Shown here: in pieces, positions 14,236 to 21,148 of the stretch
Layout of the letters: each line of letters starts with the position of its first letter
Numbering within the stretch: the first letter of the stretch is position 1
Source of the DNA: Acidobacteriota bacterium
Lineage (GTDB): Bacteria; Acidobacteriota; Thermoanaerobaculia; Multivoradales; JAHEKO01
NCBI GenBank assembly: GCA_030610025.1
Contig: JAUWSP010000002.1
Span: 1 to 21,771, forward strand
DNA: 21,771 nucleotides
Direction: 5' to 3'
Notes under the pieces: model-generated
Seen by the model: only the letters and a program-made list of their open reading frames with translations
The model's database searches: none
Told to the model about the DNA's origin: nothing
Position numbers and translations under genes: made by a program

Positions 14236-14295
14236 CGGTGCGATCGAGAGCGTAGAGCAGGGTGTGGAGATTCAGATTGTGCTCGGATCGCACCG
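14236..14295. repeat. Imperfect inverted repeat with 10-base perfect arms
   Basis: CGGTGCGATC (14236-14245) is matched exactly in reverse complement by GATCGCACCG (14286-14295). The pairing can continue with GAGC / GCTC (14248-14251 and 14281-14284) around a small internal loop, leaving about 29 unpaired bases. It lies 59 bases before the first gene of the lipoprotein-kinase operon, where it could be an operator pair or a leader-RNA structure. Confidence 0.55.
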
Positions 14296-14353
14296 GGATT
14301 ATCGAAATCCGAGAGTGTGAGCCGGCTCTGCTGGCGACCACATAGGGAGAAGT

Positions 14354-15211
14354 ATGGAATCAGAAATTCAACAATGGCTGCAGCGAGTCGGTCCACCCAT
14401 TGCCCTGGCGCTGATGGTCGCTTGCGCCAGCAGTCAGACGTCGACTTCCCCATCTGCGCGCCCCGAACCGGAGAGCACGACTTCGTCCGCTCCCGAAGAG
14501 GAGTCAGGCGGAGAGGGCTCGTCGGAGGCGGCAGAACAGGGCGGCAGCGAAGGAGGGGCGGGCGCTGTGGGTGGGGAGGAATCAGGTACACAGGAGGGGC
14601 AGGGAGAGTCCTCTGGAGAGGACGGATCCGAGGCGGGAGGCGGCAAAGAAGCGGCTGGTGCACAGACGGCTACCCAAGGCGTCGAGGGTGCTGAAGGGCC
14701 ACCGTCAGCCGGCCCGATGACCGGCGGCGAACGGGCGTCGGAGCTGGACCAGGAGCTGATCACCTCCTTGCAGAAGATCGACGGTCTGCTAGCAGACGAG
14801 CAACAAGCGGCGGCCCAGGAGCGCGCCGAGGTAGAGGCTGCCGCCGATGCTGCTTCGGGGATGCGAGGTGGAAGCGGCACTTTTGGCGGCGACGACAGCG
14901 GATTTGGCGATCCAGTTGGGAGTGGACAGACGGGAGAAGAGGAGGCCGCTGGGGCCACCCAGGAGTCCGGGTCCGGCGACGACAGCGCCGAGGCGTCGTC
15001 AAGCGACGAGACATCGTCATCAGCTGGATCGTCGGCTGGAGGTGGTGGCGGAGGCGGCAGGGTTCCAGCCGACATTTCCGACGGCAGTGACGACGATATC
15101 GTGGCTCGACAGCTTCGGGAGGCGGCGATGGCCGAAGATGATCCCGAGCTGCGTGAAAAGCTGTGGGACGAGTACCGGCAATACAAGGCGGCTGCGAAGA
15201 AGAGCGGCTGA
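14354..15211 (+). CDS. Acidic low-complexity lipoprotein with an ordered C-terminal tail
   Basis: I do not recognise a named family. The 285-residue protein has a membrane-targeting N-terminus and a lipobox-like LMVAC with C24 as the probable lipidation site. Residues ~30-230 are dominated by Ser, Gly, Glu and Ala, likely disordered and strongly acidic, with one helical interruption (ELDQELITSLQKIDGLLADE, then an Ala/Glu-rich stretch). A run of glycines near residue 233 precedes a tail that looks ordered: DDDIVARQLREAAMAEDDP and ELREKLWDEYRQYK. The ATG at 14354 has AGGGAG upstream. It is the first gene of a co-directional run reaching the window end and lies 16 bases before a second lipoprotein. 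The long flexible part could span periplasm or cell wall, with the tail as a docking site; this is inference. Confidence 0.72.
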   Translation: MESEIQQWLQRVGPPIALALMVACASSQTSTSPSARPEPESTTSSAPEEESGGEGSSEAAEQGGSEGGAGAVGGEESGTQEGQGESSGEDGSEAGGGKEAAGAQTATQGVEGAEGPPSAGPMTGGERASELDQELITSLQKIDGLLADEQQAAAQERAEVEAAADAASGMRGGSGTFGGDDSGFGDPVGSGQTGEEEAAGATQESGSGDDSAEASSSDETSSSAGSSAGGGGGGGRVPADISDGSDDDIVARQLREAAMAEDDPELREKLWDEYRQYKAAAKKSG

Positions 15212-15227
15212 CCAGGGTAAAACGAGG

Positions 15228-16469
15228 ATGAGACTACTGAAGGAAATTGCCTTTCTGGCCGTGGCGGCCCTGGTAGTGACGGGATGTGCCTCGACAGGCC
15301 AATCGAGTGCCGTGAGCACGGCGGCTCCGATCCAGGCTGCAATCGAGATTTCGGAAGAGACCCTGTTGGATGTCACCATCGAGGTCTTCGACCCGGGCCT
15401 CCTGGACGAGAGTGTCCCTGTGACCAAGGCGGAGAAGCAGGGGGTCTTTCCGGAGGTCCGAAGAGCCGAGGCGCGGTTCATCCCCTATCAGCTCAAGCAG
15501 ACCTTGCAGTCGACAGGCAATTGGGGTGCGGTACGAGTGATGCCGGAAGGCAGCTCCAGTGCAGAGGTGACGGTGACCGGCGGCATCATCAAGTCCACGG
15601 GCAAGGATCTGGTGGTAGAGGTCCAGGTCCGGGATGCATCCGGTCAGGTCTGGCTCGAGAAACGCTACAAACAGGAGGCCGATGTCCTGGCCTACTCTCC
15701 GGAGCAGGTCAAGAAGCGAGATCCGTTTCACGCCCTCTATGGTGCCATCGCCAACGACATGCTGATGGAACGACAGAAGAGGAAGGAAGCGGAGCTGATG
15801 AAGCTACGCAATATCGCCGATCTGCGATTCGCGGCCGACCTGGCACCGGCGGCCTTCGAAGACTATCTCGCTCTCGATCGCAAGGAGCGGTACCAACTGG
15901 ATCACCTCCCCGCCGAAGATGACTCCATGATGGCTCGAATCGCCGAGATTCGAGAGCGCGATTACGTCTTCATCGACACGCTCAACGAGTACTACGCCAC
16001 CTTCACTACCTCGATGGAAGAGCCCTATGACAACTGGCGGTCGTTCAGTTACGAGGAGCAGCTGGCACTCGAGAAGCTTCGCCGCCAGGCCCGGATGCAG
16101 AAGATCGTGGGTGCGCTGGCAATCTTCGGTGCCATCGTCGCCCCAGGCGGCGGCAGCACCGCCGAGAGGGTGGCGCGAGATGTAGCCTTGATCGGCGGCA
16201 TGGCCGCCGTCCGGAGCGGCATGGCCAAGTCGCAGGAGGCCAAGATCCATGTGGAGGCCCTGCGTGAGCTGGGCGGCTCCCTGGATGTCGAGGTCGCACC
16301 GCTCGTGGTCGAGGTCGAAGGCGAAACGCTGCGGCTCAGCGGCACCATGGAGGGCCAGTTTGCCGAATGGCGGGAGATGCTGCGGAAGATCTACGCCGAG
16401 GAGACCGGCTTCCCCGTGGACCCCAACGTCGAGGCAGGGCAGGCCGCAGGCAGTTCGGTAGAGAACTAG
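15228..16469 (+). CDS. Lipoprotein of unknown function, second gene of the kinase operon
   Basis: No named family is recognised. The 413-residue protein begins with a clear lipoprotein signal, MRLLKEIAFLAVAALVVTGC, lipobox V17-T18-G19-C20. The first part (about 40-150) looks like an alpha/beta domain, with TLLDVTIEVFDPGL, RFIPYQLKQTLQ and VTVTGGIIKSTGKDLVVEV, recalling periplasmic lipoproteins that pair with outer-membrane machinery. A charged helical middle follows (RKRKEAELMK, DYLALDRKERYQLDHLP), then a glycine-rich hydrophobic stretch at about 290-330 (IVGALAIFGAIVAPGGG and ALIGGMAAVRSGMA) that might insert in or lie on a membrane. The C-terminal VEVEGETLRLSGTMEGQF is strand-rich. The ATG at 15228 is the only start that gives the signal. 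It ends about 20 bases before the kinase gene. Confidence 0.75.
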   Translation: MRLLKEIAFLAVAALVVTGCASTGQSSAVSTAAPIQAAIEISEETLLDVTIEVFDPGLLDESVPVTKAEKQGVFPEVRRAEARFIPYQLKQTLQSTGNWGAVRVMPEGSSSAEVTVTGGIIKSTGKDLVVEVQVRDASGQVWLEKRYKQEADVLAYSPEQVKKRDPFHALYGAIANDMLMERQKRKEAELMKLRNIADLRFAADLAPAAFEDYLALDRKERYQLDHLPAEDDSMMARIAEIRERDYVFIDTLNEYYATFTTSMEEPYDNWRSFSYEEQLALEKLRRQARMQKIVGALAIFGAIVAPGGGSTAERVARDVALIGGMAAVRSGMAKSQEAKIHVEALRELGGSLDVEVAPLVVEVEGETLRLSGTMEGQFAEWREMLRKIYAEETGFPVDPNVEAGQAAGSSVEN

Positions 16470-16489
16470 ATCCTGCGGTGCTCCGGCGT

Positions 16490-18475
16490 ATGCTCCATCT
16501 CGAAAGCGGTACCAGCCTCTGCTCCCGATTCACCCTGATTCGTCTCCTGGGACGAGGGGGAATGGGTGAGGCCTGGTTGGCACGGGATCGTCAACTCGAC
16601 CAGGAGGTGGTCACGAAGATCGTTCCGACCGACGCCTCGGAGGCCACGATCGAGCTATTGCGGCAGGAATGCAGGAACGCCCGTCGCCTGTCTCACCCCA
16701 ACATCGTCCGTGTTTTCGATTTCCATCAGTGCGATGGGGTGAGCTTCATCACCATGGAGTACGTCGACGGCAGGTCCATCGAGTCCCTCCGAGGGGCTGC
16801 TTTCGAGACCCTTGTCGAAGCTCTCTTACCCCTGGCCGAGGCCCTGGAGCACGCGCATCGAGCTGGTGTGGTGCATCGCGACGTCAAAGCCAGCAACATC
16901 CTCCTGGATCAGGCTGGAAAGCCGCGGCTGATGGATTTCGGCATCGCGGGGATCTTGCACCCCGACGAGGGAGACCTGCATCTCGCGGGGGGTGGGTCGA
17001 GATACAGCACCAGCCCCCAGCAACTGGACGGAGCTCCCCCGCAGCCCGCCGACGATATCTACGGACTCGGGGCGCTGGCGTATCACCTCGTGACGGGCCA
17101 TCCTCCCTTCTGGCCCGACCCCGACGAGGAGCGGATTCGAGCCGAGGAGCCAGAACCCATCCATTCCCGAAAGGGTGTGTCACCCAGCGTGCGGGACCTG
17201 ATTGGCAGCATGTTGGCCAAGTCACCAGCCGACCGCCCCGCCGACATGACAGCGGTGCGAGAGGCTCTGGAGGAGGTCGGAAAAGAGCTGCCGATCACCG
17301 AGACGCAGGCGCCCGAGATCCGAACAGGAGCGGTTCGACTCACTCCGCCTCCCAAGATCGAGGCGGGTCGACCTCTGGCTGGCCAGGGCCCGGGCGACGA
17401 GTCCAGGAACAGGTTCGGGCTCTGGATGACCGTGGCGGTCTTTGCGGTGCTTGGGGTGATCGTGCTGGGAGTCTTCCTGCTCCTGCCGGAGTGGGTGCGG
17501 CAGCGAAGTGAGCCCGAAGGCGCGCGAGTGAGTACCAACAGTCCGGATGCCGAGGCCTCGGAGACTGCAAGAAACAGGGTGGCGCCAGTAGGCGAGTTGT
17601 CGGCCGAGCCTGAGACTCGAGAGGAGCTCGAGGTCCAAACAGAGTCCTCGCCTCGAGAAGCCACTCCCAGGTTCAGCGAGGAACAGGTGGTCGAGCCTGT
17701 TCCCTCCGAGCCGGGGCGACGGGATACCGAAGTCGTCGGAATCGAGCCATCTGCCGAAGCAGTACCCAGCTCGGACGCCGAGTTCCGCCAAGCCATGTCG
17801 GAGGGTTTGACAGCGCTGACGGCTGGTGACTCCGCAGTGGCCAAGCGGGCATTCCAGGGGGCGCTGGTGCTCTCACCAGGTTCTCCGGAGGCCGTGGATG
17901 GCCTCGCTCGAGCCGAAGAGAATCTGCGACTTGCAGCCATCTCCGCGCATCGCCTACGGGCCACGGAGCTCGAGCGCAAAGAAGACTGGAGTGCGGCTCT
18001 GCAGGAGTACAACACTGTCTTCGGTCTCGACCCGACGATTCGCTTCGCCCGAGAGGGTAAAGCCAGAGTCGAGGTCCGGTCCCAGCTCGCCGAGCAACTG
18101 GAGTATCACCTGGCTCATCCCGAGAGGCTGTCCAACGATGATGTTCTGGAGAGTGCCGAACAGCTCTTGAGTGAGGCCAGGTCGACGGAGCCATCCTGCC
18201 CGGTGCTGCGTCGGCAGATCGACAGTCTCACCGAACGCCTTGCCGTTGCGACCAGGCCGATCAGGGTCGAGCTGGTATCCGACAACCTTACCGAAGTGAT
18301 GGTCTACCGCGTCGGTCGTTTGGGGAGGTTCACCCAGCAGGTCCTCGACCTGCGTCCCGGCACCTACACGGTTGTCGGCAGCCGGGCGGGCTATCGGGAT
18401 GTGCGGCGACGGCTCACGGTCTCCCCGAACCAGAGCTCGAGGCCTCTCGAGGTGCGGTGCGAGGAGGAGATTTGA
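16490..18475 (+). CDS. Transmembrane Hanks-type Ser/Thr protein kinase with periplasmic TPR-like and PEGA-like regions
   Basis: The 661-residue protein is a membrane-anchored eukaryote-like kinase. The cytoplasmic kinase domain (about 14-270) keeps all key residues: glycine loop GRGGMGEAW (21-29), K43, the helix-C E60, catalytic H129-R130-D131 with K133 and N136, and D149-F150-G151. SPQQLDG and DDIYGLGALAYHLVTG follow as activation-segment end and helix F. One transmembrane helix lies near 309-335. The outer part has a Glu/Pro/Ser-rich linker, a TPR-like helical region (about 428-530) and a C-terminal PEGA-like beta domain with LRPGTYTVVGSRAGYRDVRR. The start is uncertain: ATG 16490 or GTG 16478, neither with a good ribosome site. 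Its stop overlaps the next gene in TTGA. It should phosphorylate envelope-control targets; the substrates are unknown. Confidence 0.88.
   Translation: MLHLESGTSLCSRFTLIRLLGRGGMGEAWLARDRQLDQEVVTKIVPTDASEATIELLRQECRNARRLSHPNIVRVFDFHQCDGVSFITMEYVDGRSIESLRGAAFETLVEALLPLAEALEHAHRAGVVHRDVKASNILLDQAGKPRLMDFGIAGILHPDEGDLHLAGGGSRYSTSPQQLDGAPPQPADDIYGLGALAYHLVTGHPPFWPDPDEERIRAEEPEPIHSRKGVSPSVRDLIGSMLAKSPADRPADMTAVREALEEVGKELPITETQAPEIRTGAVRLTPPPKIEAGRPLAGQGPGDESRNRFGLWMTVAVFAVLGVIVLGVFLLLPEWVRQRSEPEGARVSTNSPDAEASETARNRVAPVGELSAEPETREELEVQTESSPREATPRFSEEQVVEPVPSEPGRRDTEVVGIEPSAEAVPSSDAEFRQAMSEGLTALTAGDSAVAKRAFQGALVLSPGSPEAVDGLARAEENLRLAAISAHRLRATELERKEDWSAALQEYNTVFGLDPTIRFAREGKARVEVRSQLAEQLEYHLAHPERLSNDDVLESAEQLLSEARSTEPSCPVLRRQIDSLTERLAVATRPIRVELVSDNLTEVMVYRVGRLGRFTQQVLDLRPGTYTVVGSRAGYRDVRRRLTVSPNQSSRPLEVRCEEEI
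18461..18467 (+). promoter_or_regulatory. Ribosome binding site that decides a TTG start
   Basis: GAGGAGG within the last codons of the kinase gene lies four bases before TTG at 18472. This makes the TTG, which overlaps the kinase stop, a better start than the upstream in-frame GTG at 18457, which would place the ribosome site inside the coding region. Confidence 0.65.
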
Positions 18476-20910
18476 AGCCCACCCTCGAGCTTCGGACAAA
18501 AGACGCCACACGGCGATTCGACCTCGGGGACTTCCCTCTGATGGTCGGTGGTCCCGAAGCCGATATCGAGATTCCGGGCCGGCCCGTTGCCGGCCCGATC
18601 GCGCATCTGGGGATCGCCGAGAACGAGGTCTTTCTTCAACCGATTGCCGGGGGCGAGGCGGTCTTCTGCAACGGCGGACCTGTAACCACCTCACAGTGGT
18701 TGCGCCACGGAGACGTCCTGCGCATTGCCGAAGCGGAGCTCACGTTCTCGTCGGATGGAAGCGGCGCCGTCCTACAGATTCGACACCAGGAGACCGACGA
18801 CAGCACCGAGCCTCCGTCAGTCGTCATGGCCGCGGCTCCAACGCGTGGCCCAAACGAAGCTGCAGGGAGGCAGAGGATTGAATCCGTGGAGTTCACGCCG
18901 ACTCCACTCGAGGCAGGTCGCCGCGGGCGGAGGGCTCCACGGCGGGCCACCGTGGGCCTATGGCTGGTACTGGTCCTGCTGGCGATGGCTGCCTGGTACC
19001 TCTTCTCCGCCCGGCCAGTGGAAGTTCGGGTCGAACCCGCACCGGATGCTCTTCAGGTGGAAGGTGGTCTGATTCGACTCCGGATCGGTGGCAGGTATCT
19101 TCTCCGCCCCGGCACCTATACGGTGGTCGCTGAAAGCCCGGGATATCGGCAGCTGAGACGTCCCATCGAGGTGACCAGGGCCAGTACGCAGGTCTTCGAG
19201 TTCCAGCTCGAGAGGCTGCCGGGCCTGTTGGACGTCGAGCTGGGAGTCGATGCAGCGGCAACACTCTGGGTGGATGGCGAGAAGCAGAGCGTCTGGCCGA
19301 TCGAGCCGATCGAGTTGACGCCGGGTGAGCACAGCCTCCTGATCCAGGCGGAGGGCTACCGAGACTTCGCGGCCGAGGTGGCCATCGAAGGGGGCGGTGC
19401 GACGCAGACCCTGGAGGTGGAGCTGCAGCCCCTCTGGGCCACGGTGACCATCAGCAGCCAACCGGCTGCCGCCAGGGTGCGGATCGATGGTGATCTCGTT
19501 GGTCACACTCCACTGACTACCGAGATACTCGAAGGCAATCGAGCGCTGGAGATCAGCCTCGCGGGCTTCAAGCTCCACCGCAGCGGGATTCAGGTGAAGG
19601 CCGAAGAGACGATCGAGTTACCGACAGTTCGACTGGCGCCCAACGATGGAACCCTGAGATTGAGCAGCGAGCCAACCGGAGCGACCGTGACCATCGATGA
19701 CGAGTACCGTGGTCAAACGCCGCTCGAGGTCATCATGGCTCCGGGGCGGCACTACGAGGTGAGCCTTTCGAAACAGGGTTTCGAGACCCAGACCCTCGAG
19801 CTGGCCGTCGCTTCGGGTGAGAACCGCCCCGAAGCCGTCTCCCTGGTCGAGAGGCTCGGAGAGGTCGAGATCATTACGCGACCCGAGGGGGCGGAGCTCT
19901 TCGTCAACGGCGAGCTCCGTGGCTCCGCGAACCAGACCCTCCGTCTACGAGCAGTTCCGCAGCAGATCGAGATCAGGAAGCAGGGTCACGTGTCCCATAG
20001 CCAGACCGTGACTCCCAGGCCAGGTGTCTCGCAGGCCCTGGAGGTCACCCTGCTGACCGAGCAGGAGGCGAAGACGGTGGCGATTCCACCGGTGATCGAG
20101 GGGCCGCAGGGCCAGGAGCTCAGGCTCATCGAGCCGGGCCGGTTTCGCGTCGGAGCGCCCCGGCGTGAGCCCGGTCGAAGAGCCAATGAGACTCTCCGTG
20201 AGATCGAGGTCACCCGGGCTTTCTACCTGGCGACCCAGGAGGTCTCCAACAAGGAGTTCCGACAGTTCCAGGCCAAGCATCGTTCAGGTCGGGGGGGCCG
20301 GGTGAGTCTCGAAAATGATCACCACCCTGTCGTCAATGTGAGCTGGGAGGATGCGGTCCGATACTGCAACTGGCTGAGCGAGAAGGCGTCGCTCGAGCCG
20401 GCCTATGCGTTTCGCAACGGAGAGTTGCAAGGTGTCATTCCGTTGAGCAATGGATATCGACTACCCACCGAGGCGGAATGGGTCTGGGGGGCACGATTCG
20501 CCGGCGGCGGCGGTTTGAAATACCCTTGGGGCTCGTCCCTGCCGGTCGCTTCCGGGTCGGGCAACTACGCCGATCTTTCGGCCCAGGATAACCTGGAGGC
20601 GACCCTGCCCGACTATCGAGATGGTTTTCCGGGCACCGCCCCGGTCGACACCTTCGGGCCCAATGCGGTGGGTCTGAAGAACATGGGCGGCAACGTCGCT
20701 GAGTGGACTCACGACTACTACGCCATCGCGCCGAGCAACTCCGGACCGCCGATCCGCGATCCTCTCGGTCCGGAGAGTGGCGACTATCATGTCATCCGAG
20801 GTTCCAGTTGGATGCACTCCACGGTGACGGAGCTGCGTCTCAGTTTTCGCGACTACGGCAACAAGCCGCGTCCGGATGTGGGCTTCAGAATCGCTCGCTA
20901 TGCCGAATGA
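18472..20910 (+). CDS. FHA-like / TM / five PEGA-like repeats / SUMF1-FGE-like multidomain protein
   Basis: The 812-residue protein begins with a degenerate FHA-like beta domain (about 1-100; LMVGGPEADIEI, AHLGIAEN, NGG and LRHGDVLRIAEAELTF), a basic linker, and one helix at about 159-180 preceded by many arginines, so the N-terminus is cytoplasmic. Outside follow five PEGA-like repeats near 184-250, 252-313, 323-383, 393-455 and 463-525, clearest as SEPTGATVTIDDEYRGQTPL. The C-terminal part (about 540-812) is a SUMF1/FGE-sulfatase-type domain with RLPTEAEW, GGNVAEW and VGFRIAR. The FHA phosphothreonine-binding arginine and serine are not evident, and the FGE cysteine pair is absent, so a binding rather than an enzymatic role is likely. 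It starts at TTG in overlap with the kinase stop and is probably its functional partner. Confidence 0.85.
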   Translation: MKPTLELRTKDATRRFDLGDFPLMVGGPEADIEIPGRPVAGPIAHLGIAENEVFLQPIAGGEAVFCNGGPVTTSQWLRHGDVLRIAEAELTFSSDGSGAVLQIRHQETDDSTEPPSVVMAAAPTRGPNEAAGRQRIESVEFTPTPLEAGRRGRRAPRRATVGLWLVLVLLAMAAWYLFSARPVEVRVEPAPDALQVEGGLIRLRIGGRYLLRPGTYTVVAESPGYRQLRRPIEVTRASTQVFEFQLERLPGLLDVELGVDAAATLWVDGEKQSVWPIEPIELTPGEHSLLIQAEGYRDFAAEVAIEGGGATQTLEVELQPLWATVTISSQPAAARVRIDGDLVGHTPLTTEILEGNRALEISLAGFKLHRSGIQVKAEETIELPTVRLAPNDGTLRLSSEPTGATVTIDDEYRGQTPLEVIMAPGRHYEVSLSKQGFETQTLELAVASGENRPEAVSLVERLGEVEIITRPEGAELFVNGELRGSANQTLRLRAVPQQIEIRKQGHVSHSQTVTPRPGVSQALEVTLLTEQEAKTVAIPPVIEGPQGQELRLIEPGRFRVGAPRREPGRRANETLREIEVTRAFYLATQEVSNKEFRQFQAKHRSGRGGRVSLENDHHPVVNVSWEDAVRYCNWLSEKASLEPAYAFRNGELQGVIPLSNGYRLPTEAEWVWGARFAGGGGLKYPWGSSLPVASGSGNYADLSAQDNLEATLPDYRDGFPGTAPVDTFGPNAVGLKNMGGNVAEWTHDYYAIAPSNSGPPIRDPLGPESGDYHVIRGSSWMHSTVTELRLSFRDYGNKPRPDVGFRIARYAE

Positions 20911-20937
20911 CGTTCGAAACACTCGAGGGAGCTTGCC

Positions 20938-21135
20938 ATGAAATTGATTCGATTCACGGTCCTTGTCGCGCTGTTGGTTGCCGGAGCCCTGATCGCCTTC
21001 GGGTCGCCGGGTTCGGCCGAGAGAGACCAGGCTTCCGAGGCGCCCGAGTCGGGTGAAGAACAACCCCTGGAGACCTTCATACCCACGGACAGGCTACCGG
21101 CCGATAGCGCCATCTCCTTTCCAGTCGACATTTGA
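20938..21135 (+). CDS. Small exported or membrane-anchored protein (65 residues)
   Basis: No family is recognised. The protein has a classical N-terminal hydrophobic segment (residues 5-22, RFTVLVALLVAGALIAFG) that may be a signal peptide or an anchor, then an acidic Ser/Glu-rich linker and a C-terminal ETFIPTDRLPADSAISFP plus VDI ending. AGGGAG lies upstream of the ATG, and the gene sits 27 bases after the FHA/PEGA/SUMF1 gene and 13 bases before the TolQ/ExbB-like gene, so it is part of the same transcript. Its location beside a proton-channel-type protein suggests an accessory or linker role, by position only. It could be overlooked by automatic callers because of its size, but its start, ribosome site and spacing support a real gene. 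Confidence 0.68.
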   Translation: MKLIRFTVLVALLVAGALIAFGSPGSAERDQASEAPESGEEQPLETFIPTDRLPADSAISFPVDI

Positions 21136-21148
21136 GGGCTGTGCTGCC

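Larger units (their letters stand above)
14139..14353. other. Intergenic region upstream of the lipoprotein-kinase operon
   Basis: This 215-base gap is the longest in the window. It contains two adjacent hairpins after the channel gene, a longer inverted repeat (14236-14295) and the ribosome site AGGGAG before the ATG at 14354. A possible -10 (TAGATT, 14219-14224) lacks a good -35. I see no ORF of note and no tRNA. Confidence 0.6.

Noticed and set aside
14139..14353. tRNA or small RNA gene in the longest gap
   Set aside because: No cloverleaf, TPsiC-like GTTCGA box or CCA end is visible. The hairpins are explained as transcript-end or leader structures.
14434..15342. 302-residue Ser/Pro-rich minus-strand frame
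   Set aside because: It mirrors the Gly/Glu/Ser low-complexity region of the plus-strand lipoprotein, which itself has a ribosome site, a lipobox and operon context.
20089..20910. Formylglycine-generating (sulfatase-activating) enzyme activity
   Set aside because: The fold motifs are present but the cysteine pair needed for catalysis is absent and no sulfatase gene is nearby, so only the domain type is claimed.
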